This document shows, piece after piece, positions 1-8,384 of a stretch of 37,070 nucleotides of DNA. The stretch lies in NCBI GenBank assembly GCA_944382835.1, contig CALWNP010000078.1:1-37070 (forward strand), written 5' to 3'. Made by a program: the position numbers and the translations under genes. The notes beneath the pieces were generated by a model. That model saw nothing but the letters and a program-made list of their open reading frames with translations. It was not told the DNA's origin and did not search any database. Every line of letters begins with the position of its first letter. The stretch's first letter is position 1. This DNA is from an uncultured Gemmiger sp. GTDB taxonomy: Bacteria; Bacillota; Clostridia; Oscillospirales; Ruminococcaceae.

Positions 1-59
1 CTCGAACTCGCTACCTCCACCTTGGCAAGGTGGCGCTCTACCAGATGAGCTACGGCCGC
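1..59 (-). tRNA. tRNA-Gly (GCC), 3' part cut by window edge
   Basis: Read on the minus strand, the gene begins GCGGCCGTAGCTC at 59, with T8 and A9 in place and a D-arm following. The anticodon stem CCACC/GGTGG encloses the seven-base loop TTGCCAA, giving anticodon GCC at 24-26, so it decodes glycine GGC/GGU. The variable region and the start of the T-arm (GTTCGAG) are visible. The rest of the T-arm and the acceptor 3' strand lie outside the window. A consensus promoter sits just upstream. Confidence 0.93.
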
Positions 60-105
60 ATGTTGGAGAGTTTAGCTTGTCGGCTCTCTCCGGGCGACGG
101 GTATT

Positions 106-134
106 AGTATATCGCATGTCCCCCGTTTTGTCAA
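106..134 (-). promoter_or_regulatory. Promoter of tRNA-Gly
   Basis: Minus-strand -35 TTGACA (129-134) and -10 TATACT (106-111) are separated by exactly 17 bases. Transcription should start near 100, about 40 bases before the tRNA 5' end. It is a near-consensus housekeeping sigma factor promoter, as expected for a stable RNA gene. Confidence 0.85.
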
Positions 135-172
135 GCATATTTCTCCAATTTTTTTAGAAAATTTTGACTTTT

Positions 173-1069
173 TTATTTTTCCTCGCTGACACGCCAAGAA
201 TCCAGCAATTCATTCAGGTCCACACGGTAGCTTTTGCCGCAGAATTGGCAGTTGACCTCGGCAATCGGGTCCTCGTCGCGCAACTTTTCCACTTCGGTTC
301 GGGGCAAACTTTTCAGCATTTTATGCACCCGTTCCATACTGCAGTCACAATGATAGCAAACATAACTCTGATCCAGGATATCTGGCTGGAACCCGGCCAG
401 TGCCAGCTCCAGCATATCCTGGATGGTCTTGCCTTCTGCCAGCATCGAGGTGACGCTGGGCATGGCGCCAATGTTCTTTTCCAGCATCGAGATTTCTTCC
501 TCGGTGGCACCGGGCAGCAGCTGGACAATAAACCCACCCGCACACTGGACGGTCAGGTCCTTGTTGACAAGAACGCCAAGAGCACAGACCGTGGGGGTCT
601 GCTCACTGGCGGCAAAATAGGAAGTGATGTCCTCGGCGATCTCTCCGGAGACCAGCGGGACCTGTCCGATATACGGCTCACGCATTCCCAGATCGCGGAT
701 GACATCCAATGTTCCGTCGTGTCCGACGGCTGTGCCAACGTCCAGATGGCCGTCAGCCCGCGGTGGAAGCTCTACAACGGGATTTTCCACGTATCCTTTA
801 ACCTTACCGCTCCCGTCAGAAATTGCCAGCAGACGGCCTGCAGGGCCGCCTCCGCGGATCTGTATGGTGACAGAGTCCTGATCGCTCTTGAGCATCTGCC
901 CCATCATGGCGGCAGCCGTCAGCAAACGGCCCAAGGCTGCGGTGGTTACCGCACTGGTTTTGTGCAGCCGTTCCATCTCCTGCACAATCTCGGTGGAATC
1001 CACGCCATAAAAAATCACGCCGCCATTTTCGGAAATTCCGCGCAGCAGATTCTTTTTGTTTTCACCCAT
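173..1069 (-). CDS. hslO: Hsp33 family redox-regulated chaperone
   Basis: 298-residue cytoplasmic holdase that in its family is switched on by oxidation and protects unfolding proteins. The C-terminal zinc switch is visible as C241-D-C243 and C274-Q-F-C277, with an additional cysteine at 238. The N-terminal part matches the Hsp33 fold family (segment IQIRGGGPAGRLLA, and GYVENP further on). The ATG at 1069 is chosen because the Hsp33 homology starts right after it and AGGAGG lies about 15 bases upstream. The frame stays open back to 1168, but that extension overlaps the methyltransferase gene and has no family match. The start overlaps the end of the upstream methyltransferase by 8 bases, so the two are translationally linked. 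It is the last gene of the operon that begins near 5900. No strong terminator hairpin is seen after it, only an AT-rich stretch. Confidence 0.95.
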   Translation of the reverse strand: MGENKKNLLRGISENGGVIFYGVDSTEIVQEMERLHKTSAVTTAALGRLLTAAAMMGQMLKSDQDSVTIQIRGGGPAGRLLAISDGSGKVKGYVENPVVELPPRADGHLDVGTAVGHDGTLDVIRDLGMREPYIGQVPLVSGEIAEDITSYFAASEQTPTVCALGVLVNKDLTVQCAGGFIVQLLPGATEEEISMLEKNIGAMPSVTSMLAEGKTIQDMLELALAGFQPDILDQSYVCYHCDCSMERVHKMLKSLPRTEVEKLRDEDPIAEVNCQFCGKSYRVDLNELLDSWRVSEEK

Positions 1070-1835
1070 GGTTTTCTTCTCTTTCCTCCTGTGTATACTG
1101 TTTGACCGCAGTAATGATCCATCGCGCACTGTCCTCCCGGACCGGCCCAAAATCCTCTCCATCCGCAATTCGTGCCACAGAGAAGCCGTATTGCTCCAGC
1201 AATGCGGTTACCGTCTGCAGCGGATAGCTGTATTCGGAGAAATTCTCCTCAAAGTCTTCCCCGGTTATCTTGTCATGAATCCGGATCCCGATGTCTACCT
1301 TTCCGGTGGCCTCCTCATAATGGTTGCTCCAATGACAAAGGGCATCATCGGTTTCAAAGTCAAAACACTCGTTGCCCAGGATGCAGCGATGCTTATAAGG
1401 AGTATTGAGATCGAAGACAAAGACGCCGTCCTTTTCCATGAAATATCCGGCGTTGCGAATGGCTTTGGCAAACTGATCCTGTGGGCCAATGTGGTTGAAG
1501 GTATCAAAGGAGGAGACAGCGGCCCGGATCGTGCCATACAGGTCCAGCTGCAGCAGGTTTTGGCGCAGCAGCAAAATCCGACCCGAAAGCCCCAATTCAT
1601 CTGCTTTTTCCCGCAGAACGGCCAGCATCTCCTCGGAGCAGTCAATTCCGATCACATCATAGCCAGCCTGGCTCAGCATCAGGGTCAGATCGCCGGTTCC
1701 GCATCCCAGATCGGCCAGAATCCCATCCCGGATGCCATGGCGTTCCAGCTCACCGTGCAGGTAGGCATACAGCGCGTCGTAATCCGCCGCCTGATTCAAT
1801 TCGTCGTAAAAATAGGCAAACTCATTATACGCCAT
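1062..1835 (-). CDS. Class I SAM-dependent methyltransferase
   Basis: 257-residue cytoplasmic methyltransferase. Motif I, ADLGCGTGDL, lies at about residues 41-50, followed by an acidic ribose-binding position in IGIDCSEEML. The segment SFDTFNHI matches the post-motif region of the methyltransferase domain 25 (PF13649-like) group. The substrate cannot be read from the sequence. ATG 1835 is chosen because it has GGAGGG about 10 bases upstream and begins the typical MAYNEFAYFYDEL start of these proteins. The open frame to 1895 would run deep into engB. It overlaps engB by 11 bases at its 5' end and hslO by 8 bases at its 3' end. This position between engB and hslO suggests co-expression but does not define its target. 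Confidence 0.9.
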   Translation of the reverse strand: MAYNEFAYFYDELNQAADYDALYAYLHGELERHGIRDGILADLGCGTGDLTLMLSQAGYDVIGIDCSEEMLAVLREKADELGLSGRILLLRQNLLQLDLYGTIRAAVSSFDTFNHIGPQDQFAKAIRNAGYFMEKDGVFVFDLNTPYKHRCILGNECFDFETDDALCHWSNHYEEATGKVDIGIRIHDKITGEDFEENFSEYSYPLQTVTALLEQYGFSVARIADGEDFGPVREDSARWIITAVKQYTQEEREENHG

Positions 1836-2424
1836 CCGGAGAGCCCTCCAGATACCGCTCGAAACAGTCGCGCAGCTCCTCCATCCCCAACCCACTCTGG
1901 GCGCTGGTCAGGAAGGTATGACGACATCCATATTGTTCGCACAGGGCACAGAGCTTTTCGTACTGCGACTGCTGCTCTTTTTTCTTGAGCTTATCCGCCT
2001 TGGTCAATGCGACAACAAAGGGAATCTGATGATAGTGCAGATATTCCAGCATCTGCAAATCATCCGCGCTGGGATCATGCCGGCAGTCCAGCAGCTGTAC
2101 CAGAATCGACAGCTGTCGGTCTGCCTCAAAGTAGCTGTTGATCAGCTCATCCCAGCGCTCCCGGTCTGCATTGGAAACCTTGGCATAGCCGTAGCCGGGC
2201 AGATCCACAAAATAGGCCGTATCCACCCGATAAAAATTGATGGTGGCCGTTTTGCCGGGAGTAGAGCTGACCCGTGCCAGATTCTTCCGGTTGCAGAGTT
2301 TGTTGATCAGGCTGGACTTGCCCACGTTGGATCGACCAGAGAAGACAAACTCCGGCCGATCGCTGGGCGGAAGCTGGCTGGAAATGCCGTAGGAAGCCTG
2401 AAACTCGCTGCGGTTATAATTCAT
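1825..2424 (-). CDS. engB: Ribosome biogenesis GTP-binding protein YsxC/EngB
   Basis: 199-residue TRAFAC-class GTPase needed in related bacteria for assembly of the 50S ribosomal subunit. Visible motifs are G1 GRSNVGKS (residues 30-37), switch region TPGKTATINF with the family's threonine, G3 DLPG (74-77) in DLPGYGYAK, and G4 TKADK (141-145). The length is usual for YsxC. It follows lon by 9 bases and overlaps the downstream methyltransferase. The lon-engB order is a conserved arrangement in Firmicutes, which supports both calls. Confidence 0.96.
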   Translation of the reverse strand: MNYNRSEFQASYGISSQLPPSDRPEFVFSGRSNVGKSSLINKLCNRKNLARVSSTPGKTATINFYRVDTAYFVDLPGYGYAKVSNADRERWDELINSYFEADRQLSILVQLLDCRHDPSADDLQMLEYLHYHQIPFVVALTKADKLKKKEQQSQYEKLCALCEQYGCRHTFLTSAQSGLGMEELRDCFERYLEGSPDGV

Positions 2425-2433
2425 CAGGGCACC

Positions 2434-4881
2434 TCACATCACAGCGGCGGGTTCTTTGGCCGCGCTGGTCTCGGTGGCAATCAGCTGGGTTGCCTGGGGA
2501 ACGCCAGGGGAAGTGCGCGCCGTGTTGTGAGACGGGGTGATCAGCGCAGCCTTCAGCACCTGAGACAGGTCACTGACCGGAACAAACCGGACCGCCTTTT
2601 TCACCTCGGCATCCACCTCAAAGAGGTCGCTGACGTTGTCCTTGGGGATCAGAACCGTCTTGATGCCTTCGCGGTAGGCCGCCATGCTCTTTTCCCGCAG
2701 ACCGCCGATGGGCAGGACATTGCCGTGCAGGGTGATTTCACCGGTCATCGCAACGGTATGACGCACCGGCAGACCGGACAGCGCCGAGATCAGCGCAGTG
2801 GTCAGGGTGACACCGGCCGAGGGGCCATCCTTGGGGACAGCGCCTTCCGGGGCGTGGATATGAATGTCCGAGGTCTTGATCTTGTCGGCGGCAATGCCAT
2901 AGTGGTCGGCATGGACCCGGGCATAGCTGACCGCCAGCTGGGCGCTTTCCTTCATCACATCGCCCAGGCTGCCGGTCAGTTCGATCTTGCCGGAGCCGTT
3001 GGGGATGACAGACACTTCCACCGGCAGCATCTCACCGCCCACGCTGGTCCAGGCCAGGCCATTGGCGATGCCCACAGTATCGCTGCGGGAGATAAAGGTA
3101 GGTTTGACCTTTTCCGGGCCAAGCAGAGACTTGACCATCGGAGCGGTCACGCTGATTTTTTTGCTCTCCCCTGCCGCAATCTTCTGGGCACATTTGCGCA
3201 GCACCGAGGTGATGGTGCGCTCCAGATTGCGCACGCCGGCCTCCCGGGTGTACCCGTCGATGATTTCATACAGTGCGCCGGGTGTCACCGAGACCAGGCC
3301 TTCCAGGCCGTTGTTTTTCAGCTGCTTGGGCAGCAGGTGGCGCTTGGCAATGTTGAATTTTTCGGTGCGGGTATAGCTGGGCAGCTCGATCACATCCATA
3401 CGATCCAGCAGCGGTGCCGGAATGGTGCCGGCATCGTTGGCGGTGGTGATGAAGAGCACCTCGCTCAGATCAAAGGGAATGTCCAGGAAGTGATCCTTGA
3501 AGGTTTTGTTCTGCTCGGGGTCCAACACTTCCAGCAGCGCGCTGGAGGGGTCTCCCTTGTAATCTCCGGCCAGTTTGTCAATCTCATCCAGCAGCAGCAC
3601 CGGATTGGAGGACTTGGCGGAGGTGATGGCACTGATAATCCGGCCGGGCATGGCGCCGATGTATGTACGGCGATGGCCGCGGATTTCCGCCTCGTCATGG
3701 ACACCGCCCAAACTCATACGGGCAAACTTGCGTCCCATACACGCGGCAATGGAATGGGCGATGCTGGTTTTGCCCACACCCGGAGGGCCAACCAGGCAGA
3801 CAATTTGTCCTTTGACCTCCTGGTTGAGCTTGCGGACTGCCAGCAATTCCAGAATCCGTTCCTTGACCTTTTCCAGACCATAGTGGTCGTGATCCAGCAC
3901 CTTGCGGGCATGCTGTTGGTCCAGATCATCCTCGGTGGTAATATGCCAGGGCAGCGCCAGACAAGTGTCCAGATAGCCCCGGATCACACCGGTCTCGGCG
4001 GAGTTGCCCTGCATCCGGGCCAGACGGTCGCATTCCTTGAGGAGTTTCTCCTCGGATTCCTCATCCAGCTTGAGCGCACGGATCTTTTCGCGGTAGCTGT
4101 CCGCTTCGGCACGGGTATCTTCAGAATCGCCCAGCTCTTCACTGATAATGTGCATCTGCTCCCGCAGATAGTATTCTCTTTGACCCTTGTCCATCTGGAC
4201 ATTGACTTTGTCGTCGATGTCCTTCTCGATGGAAAGAATGTCACATTCCTGATGCAGCAGAACCAGGAGCTTTTCCAGACGGGTCAGCAGGCCGGATTCA
4301 TTCAGAATGGCCTGTTTGTCCTCATACTTAAACAGCAGATTGGCCGGCATATATTCGCTGAGGAACAGCGGATTGTCCGAGGAAACAATGTTATACACCA
4401 CATCCTTGGAAATCTGCGGGCTGAACGACAGATACTCCTCAAAGCAATCCTTCAGGCTGCGCACCAGCGCTTCCATCTGGGTATGCTTGTCGGCTCCCAC
4501 ACCGCGGACCGGCGCGTTCCGGACCACCGCCTGCAGGTATTTTCCCGAGCCATCCAGTTCCAGCAGACGGGCACGGTTTTTACCCTCCACCAGGACTTTC
4601 ACCAGGTCATCGGCCACCCGCAAAACCTGTTTGATCTCGGCTACCACACCATAGGCATACAGATCCCGTGCCGTGGGTTCTTCGGTATCGGTTTCCTTCT
4701 GGGCCACCAGAAAGATGCTGCTGTTGGCGTGCATCGCTGCCTCAATGGCTGCGATGGATTTTGCCCGGCCAACCTCAAAATGAACAATATTATTGGGAAA
4801 AACCACCAACCCGCGCAGCGCGATGGCCGGCAGGTGAAGTACATTGCGGTTGATCTTAACCTTGACCTTGGTATCTGACAT
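2434..4881 (-). CDS. lon: ATP-dependent protease La (Lon)
   Basis: 815-residue cytosolic AAA+ serine protease that degrades misfolded and regulatory proteins. The N-terminal substrate-binding domain (LPAIALRGLVVFPN, residues about 17-30) is followed by a coiled helical region around 220-290. Next come Walker A GPPGVGKT (365-372), Walker B LLLDEIDK (about 429-436), and the C-terminal protease domain with the Ser-Lys dyad: S688 in DGPSAG and K731 in GLREKS. The length is typical. ATG 4881 has GGGAGGGAG just upstream. It lies 35 bases after the lipid kinase gene and 9 bases before engB. No CtsR- or HrcA-type operator is seen upstream, so any heat control would have to come from the promoter near 5970-5998. 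Confidence 0.97.
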   Translation of the reverse strand: MSDTKVKVKINRNVLHLPAIALRGLVVFPNNIVHFEVGRAKSIAAIEAAMHANSSIFLVAQKETDTEEPTARDLYAYGVVAEIKQVLRVADDLVKVLVEGKNRARLLELDGSGKYLQAVVRNAPVRGVGADKHTQMEALVRSLKDCFEEYLSFSPQISKDVVYNIVSSDNPLFLSEYMPANLLFKYEDKQAILNESGLLTRLEKLLVLLHQECDILSIEKDIDDKVNVQMDKGQREYYLREQMHIISEELGDSEDTRAEADSYREKIRALKLDEESEEKLLKECDRLARMQGNSAETGVIRGYLDTCLALPWHITTEDDLDQQHARKVLDHDHYGLEKVKERILELLAVRKLNQEVKGQIVCLVGPPGVGKTSIAHSIAACMGRKFARMSLGGVHDEAEIRGHRRTYIGAMPGRIISAITSAKSSNPVLLLDEIDKLAGDYKGDPSSALLEVLDPEQNKTFKDHFLDIPFDLSEVLFITTANDAGTIPAPLLDRMDVIELPSYTRTEKFNIAKRHLLPKQLKNNGLEGLVSVTPGALYEIIDGYTREAGVRNLERTITSVLRKCAQKIAAGESKKISVTAPMVKSLLGPEKVKPTFISRSDTVGIANGLAWTSVGGEMLPVEVSVIPNGSGKIELTGSLGDVMKESAQLAVSYARVHADHYGIAADKIKTSDIHIHAPEGAVPKDGPSAGVTLTTALISALSGLPVRHTVAMTGEITLHGNVLPIGGLREKSMAAYREGIKTVLIPKDNVSDLFEVDAEVKKAVRFVPVSDLSQVLKAALITPSHNTARTSPGVPQATQLIATETSAAKEPAAVM

Positions 4882-4916
4882 TTTTCTCCCTCCCTGGGGT
4901 CTCCCCCGGAAAAATT

Positions 4917-5903
4917 TTATTGATCCAATGAAACGACAGATCCTGTCTGGATCACATCAGAACAACGTTCCAATGCCCGGCGCGGCAGCAGGATCGACAG
5001 CTGCCCGGAGGCAACCCCGGCCCGGAGTTCCGTCACCGGCTTGCATTCGCCGTCCACCGTTGCAATGATGGGACGGCCGTCCAGAACCTTCAATTGAACT
5101 TTCCGGACACGGGTATATTGTAAGTAGGGACGCATTGCCGGAAATACCGATCCATCCGGACAAAGGTGGGCACCGGCCTTGTAGCGGGATAGAAACCCCA
5201 ACAGCTTGATCCGGGGCACCGGACGGATCCAGATAACATCCAACAAACCGTCATCCATCCGGGCAAAGGGGGCAGCCTTGTATCCTCCTCCATACAGCCG
5301 GCCATTGCAGACGGCAAGCATCATGCAATTCTGGATGCTCTGTTGTCCATCCAGGGTTAGTTGGACGCGATGCCCAAAACGACTGAACGCAGCCTGTACA
5401 ATGGACAGATTGTAGGCCATACTGCCACCACAACCCGGCAGACGCCGAAATTTCGGGATTCCATAGGCAACTTTTGCATCCAGCCCCGCAGCGCAGATGT
5501 CCACGCCGTAGCCGAGAGAGGTGTCCAGCAAATCCACCGGCACCGCCTTTGCCTCCAGCTGAGCGCACAGGTCCAGGAAAGCCTCCCTCCCGCCAAAATT
5601 GCGGACAAAATCATTTCCGCTGCCGCAGGGATAACATCCCACATGGGCGTCCGGATGGCCTGCCGCAGCCTGAATCACCTCGTTTAAGGTGCCATCTCCG
5701 CCGCAGGCATAGAGTGCCACCGAGCCAAAGGATTGGATGGCCTGGCTAGCCAGCCGGCGGGCATGGCCGGGAGCTTTGGTGATCCATATGATTGGATCTA
5801 TCCCCCGTTCAGCTGCAGCTGCCCGAATCTGGCCAGGTAAAACCAGGCTGGAATCCTGCTTTCCGGCCACCGGATTGATGATAAATACCAGCTTCACAGG
5901 CAT
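4917..5903 (-). CDS. Diacylglycerol kinase-family lipid kinase (DagK/YegS type)
   Basis: 328-residue soluble or membrane-associated lipid kinase of the DAGK catalytic family, which phosphorylates diacylglycerol or a related lipid using ATP. The N-terminus FIINPVAGK is the family's opening nucleotide-binding segment. GGDGTLNEV at 68-76 is the glycine-rich catalytic motif, and PCGSGNDF at 92-99 is the second signature. The C-terminal half has the YegS-like beta domain. It is the first gene of the lon operon and has a plausible promoter at 5970-5998. Its exact lipid substrate (diacylglycerol versus undecaprenol or another lipid) cannot be told from the sequence. Confidence 0.92.
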   Translation of the reverse strand: MPVKLVFIINPVAGKQDSSLVLPGQIRAAAAERGIDPIIWITKAPGHARRLASQAIQSFGSVALYACGGDGTLNEVIQAAAGHPDAHVGCYPCGSGNDFVRNFGGREAFLDLCAQLEAKAVPVDLLDTSLGYGVDICAAGLDAKVAYGIPKFRRLPGCGGSMAYNLSIVQAAFSRFGHRVQLTLDGQQSIQNCMMLAVCNGRLYGGGYKAAPFARMDDGLLDVIWIRPVPRIKLLGFLSRYKAGAHLCPDGSVFPAMRPYLQYTRVRKVQLKVLDGRPIIATVDGECKPVTELRAGVASGQLSILLPRRALERCSDVIQTGSVVSLDQ

Positions 5904-5969
5904 ACAGTCCTCTCTGCCGGACCCCCGACTTCCCTTGGGTCAGAAATGTGATTCCGGATGTAAAAATAC

Positions 5970-5998
5970 ACAATACATTTTATCCATTTTGCAGTCAA
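5970..5998 (-). promoter_or_regulatory. Probable promoter of the dagK-lon-engB operon
   Basis: Minus strand: -35 TTGACT (5993-5998), 17-base spacer, -10 TATTGT (5970-5975). That is five of six and four of six consensus positions. It is placed about 65 bases before the lipid kinase start, in the divergent gap with the DUF421 gene. Nothing else was recognised in the gap 5904-6125 apart from the ribosome site of the plus-strand gene. Confidence 0.55.
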
Positions 5999-6125
5999 AT
6001 GACAAGACCTTGGGATAACATGTAACAAAACAGCCAAAATATCTTCATAAAAAGCACATGGGTGTCACACTATTTCCCAGTATTTTGCTTAAATATCCAA
6101 TTTCTGACGGGAGGCAGCCGAAAAA

Positions 6126-6815
6126 ATGAGGTTTGCAGTGGAGATTTTCAGCGTTCTGGGGACCAGCGTCCTCTCCCTGGTGATCCTGCTTTTGCTGACC
6201 AAAGTGGGAGGAAAGCGACAGATCGCCCAAATGAATACCTTTGACTATGTCAACAGCATCACCATCGGGTCCATCGCTGCCGAACTGGCCACCAACCTAG
6301 AACAGTGGTATCGTCCCTTGGCTGCCTTGATTGTGTACGGGCTGGCAGCCTGGCTGGTCCACCGACTTGCCTACAAAAGTTTGCCCTTCCGCATCTTCCT
6401 GAATGGAACCCCCAATGTACTGATGGAAAACGGGACCATCTCCAAAAAGGAATTGGGCCGCGCCGGCATTGACATCAACGAGTTTCTCTGCCAAGCCAGA
6501 ATGGCGGGATATTTTGATCTTAATGATATCGAGAGTGCCCTGCTGGAAACCAGCGGCCAGATCAGTTTTTTGCCGAAAAGTGGTCAACGTCCGGCCACTG
6601 TCAGCGATCTGGGAAAGCATCCGGCGCCCACATCCCTGTGGTATAACCTTGTCATTGATGGTGAGCTCATGCAGGAAGATCTGGCCAAGAGCGGAAAAGA
6701 TCTCACTTGGCTCCGCCGGCAACTGTCTGCCGCCGGAATCGGGCAAATTGGTGAAGCGTTTTACGCCGCCTGCGACAGCCAGGGCAACTTTTTTGCCTGC
6801 CGGGCAAAGGAATGA
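6126..6815 (+). CDS. DUF421 (YetF-type) membrane protein
   Basis: 229 residues. Two or three N-terminal membrane helices (about 7-27, 45-57 and 62-82) are followed by a cytoplasmic DUF421/YetF domain. The signature is visible: KVGGKRQIAQMNTFDYVNSI at 26-45 and GTPNVLMENGTI at 94-105. The biochemical role of the family is not established. Members occur widely in endospore formers, some in sporulation regulons. ATG 6126 has GGGAGG 11 bases upstream. The gene stands alone, divergent from the lipid kinase and convergent with rubrerythrin. A second DUF421 protein is encoded at 15109; the two share the fold but differ in sequence and context. Confidence 0.88.
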   Translation: MRFAVEIFSVLGTSVLSLVILLLLTKVGGKRQIAQMNTFDYVNSITIGSIAAELATNLEQWYRPLAALIVYGLAAWLVHRLAYKSLPFRIFLNGTPNVLMENGTISKKELGRAGIDINEFLCQARMAGYFDLNDIESALLETSGQISFLPKSGQRPATVSDLGKHPAPTSLWYNLVIDGELMQEDLAKSGKDLTWLRRQLSAAGIGQIGEAFYAACDSQGNFFACRAKE

Positions 6816-6820
6816 GAAAA

Positions 6821-6856
6821 CGCAAAGACCGAAGCATTTCGGCTTCGGTCTTTGCG
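6821..6856 (-). terminator. Shared terminator hairpin between DUF421 gene and rubrerythrin
   Basis: A perfect 15-bp stem (6821-6835 with 6842-6856) has a six-base loop. Read on the minus strand it is followed by TTTTC, which gives an intrinsic terminator for rubrerythrin 30 bases after its stop codon. On the plus strand the same hairpin starts 5 bases after the DUF421 stop but lacks a T-run, so it would terminate that transcript weakly. Confidence 0.85.
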
Positions 6857-6886
6857 CATCAGTTCAGATAATCAGCTTGGCTGAAA

Positions 6887-7426
6887 TCAGGCCTTGAAGT
6901 AGCGGTCCAGCAGGCCCTGCATGCCGCGGCCATGGCGAGCCTCATCCTTGGCCATCTCGTGGACAGTGTCATGGATGGCATCCAGGTTCAGCTCCTTGGC
7001 CTTCTTGGCCAGGTCCATCTTGCCGGCGCAGGCGCCGCACTCGGCGTCAACACGCATCTGCAGGTTCTTCTGGGTGCTGTCGGTCAGAACCTCGCCCAGC
7101 AGCTCAGCGAACTTGGAAGCATGCTCAGCCTCTTCGAAAGCGTAGCGCTTCCAGGCCTCAGCGATCTCGGGGTAACCCTCGCGATCAGCAACGCGGCTCA
7201 TGGCCAGGTACATGCCGACTTCGCTGCACTCGCCGGTGAAGTTCTCGCGCAGGCCCTGCAGGATCTCTTCCGGAGCGTCCTTGGCAATGCCGACAACATG
7301 CTCGGTCACATAGGTGTTCTCCTTCTTCTCAATGAACTTGGAAGCGGGAGCCTTGCAGACAGGGCAGAACTCGGGGATGGAACCTTCGGCGATGTAACCG
7401 CAAACGGTGCAAACATATTTAGTCAT
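6887..7426 (-). CDS. Reverse rubrerythrin (rubredoxin domain first)
   Basis: 179-residue peroxide-reducing protein of anaerobes. The rubredoxin-type Fe(SCys)4 domain is at the N-terminus (C6-x-x-C9, then C21-PV-C24). The ferritin-like diiron domain follows, with E-x-x-H helices ([10 protein letters not shown] and DEARHGRGM). Classical rubrerythrin has the opposite order. This arrangement is the 'reverse' form that in Clostridium acetobutylicum reduces hydrogen peroxide with NADH through rubredoxin. ATG 7426 is chosen because GGAGG (7436-7440) lies 9 bases upstream; an in-frame TTG at 7432 is too close to that site. The gene is monocistronic, with a consensus promoter and its own terminator. 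Confidence 0.94.
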   Translation of the reverse strand: MTKYVCTVCGYIAEGSIPEFCPVCKAPASKFIEKKENTYVTEHVVGIAKDAPEEILQGLRENFTGECSEVGMYLAMSRVADREGYPEIAEAWKRYAFEEAEHASKFAELLGEVLTDSTQKNLQMRVDAECGACAGKMDLAKKAKELNLDAIHDTVHEMAKDEARHGRGMQGLLDRYFKA

Positions 7427-7472
7427 AATCAATTACCTCCGTATCATTTGGATTGATTGCTTTTCGTTTTTT

Positions 7473-7485
7473 AAGACACTGTCTT
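7473..7485. promoter_or_regulatory. Palindrome AAGACAcTGTCTT in rubrerythrin leader
   Basis: Perfect 6-bp arms around one central base, lying about 14 bases downstream of the rubrerythrin -10. The position fits a repressor site over the start of transcription. It does not match the PerR box, and its regulator is unknown. Confidence 0.45.
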
Positions 7486-7498
7486 GTGCCGTGATTTT

Positions 7499-7527
7499 AT
7501 TATAGCGAGCTTTTCAAAATCTGTCAA
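7499..7527 (-). promoter_or_regulatory. Consensus promoter of rubrerythrin
   Basis: Minus-strand TTGACA (7522-7527), 17-base spacer, TATAAT (7499-7504): a perfect match to the housekeeping consensus. The region upstream of the -35 is AT-rich and holds the perfect palindrome ATTTTCGAAAAT at 7532-7543, which could be an UP-like element or an operator. A promoter this strong suggests constitutively high or tightly repressed expression. Confidence 0.88.
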
Positions 7528-7559
7528 GTAAATTTTCGAAAATATTTTAAGATTTCATC

Positions 7560-8099
7560 TTAAAAATGAATTGCGGGCTTTCCTTTGGACGATCCGCCCG
7601 TCAAACGGGACAAAGGGGCAAACAGCAGGTGGGAAATCCAACTAGTCAATGACCCCACCGCAACGCCAGCCAGCATCAAGACCGGAGCGTATCCCAGGGC
7701 CAGACCGCTGGACAAGACCAGTGCCGCCCCCATCAGCTGTCCCAGATTGTGGGCCAGGGCGCCACAGACCGAAAAGATGTATCCGGTGGGTTTCCACGGC
7801 AGATGCAGCAAAAGCAGGAGAACCAGGAAGGAGCAGCCCCCGCCCAGCAGCGACAAGAAGCCGGCCGTGGCCCCCCGTGTCAACAGTGCAAACAACGCCT
7901 TGAGCAGGACCAGCGCCCCGGCCTGAGCTGGCGTCAAAAAAGCCAGGGCATACATGACCACAATATTGGCCAGCCCCAGTTTCATGGCCGGCATTAACCC
8001 CAGCAAAGGAGTAACCATAGATTCTAAAAAGGAAAGAGTGATGGAAAGTGCGAACAGCATCCCGGTCAACGCTACTCTTCTGGCTTTTCCGTTTCGCAT
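7560..8099 (-). CDS. Gx transporter / heptaprenyl diphosphate synthase component I-like membrane protein
   Basis: 179-residue, very hydrophobic protein with about five to six predicted membrane helices. It matches the Hpre_diP_synt_I (PF07456) family, annotated either as heptaprenyl diphosphate synthase component I or as a 'Gx transporter'. Recognisable segments are FALSITLSFLESMVTPLLG, MKLGLANIVVMYAL and GATAGFLSLLGG. It resembles an ECF S-component-like membrane protein. Function in this family is uncertain. ATG 8099 is chosen because GGGGTGGG lies just upstream; the frame stays open to 8129. The usual neighbour (a NusG-like or FMN-binding protein) is absent here, and the gene stands alone. 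No clear promoter was found directly upstream. Confidence 0.8.
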   Translation of the reverse strand: MRNGKARRVALTGMLFALSITLSFLESMVTPLLGLMPAMKLGLANIVVMYALAFLTPAQAGALVLLKALFALLTRGATAGFLSLLGGGCSFLVLLLLLHLPWKPTGYIFSVCGALAHNLGQLMGAALVLSSGLALGYAPVLMLAGVAVGSLTSWISHLLFAPLSRLTGGSSKGKPAIHF

Positions 8100-8256
8100 C
8101 TCGCCCACCCCCCGTTTTGCTGTCAACATACTGTCTGAAGGCAGGACCCGAAGGATGATCTGCCTATCAAATAGTAATGCCCGTCATGCAAATTTGTCAA
8201 GGAAAAGGGTGTGTATATTTGTTTGAATTTCGGTGAAGGCTTTTACACAGAAATGC

Positions 8257-8314
8257 TTGAAAAAGCACCCGGAATAGTGTAATCTATTATAATACAGTGT
8301 TATGGGTTATAACC
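8257..8314 (+). promoter_or_regulatory. Putative promoter and palindromic operator ahead of the DUF4358 gene
   Basis: The 285-base gap 8100-8384 contains a perfect -10-like TATAAT (8288-8293) without a good -35 at 17 bases. There is also a TTGAAA (8257-8262) that pairs at 17 bases only with the weaker TAATCT (8280-8285). A perfect 10-bp palindrome, GGTTATAACC, lies at 8305-8314, where transcription would start, and may be an operator. The rest of the gap shows nothing recognisable. Confidence 0.4.
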
Positions 8315-8384
8315 TGTTTGGGAAGTTGAATGCAATCCGATTGATCTATATACACTACCACCCAGAAAAAGGAGAGTATCTTCT

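Noticed and set aside
1070-1168. Longer Hsp33 start at 1168
   Set aside because: The extension overlaps the methyltransferase gene by about 100 bases and has no similarity to the family.
1918-4878. A 986-codon open frame on the plus strand opposite lon and engB
   Set aside because: It is a mirror of GC-rich codons in lon. The product has no family signature and lon is a perfect match to its family. The same holds for long open frames opposite secDF (16654-19032), the aminotransferase (19134-20816) and alaS (29098-31188).
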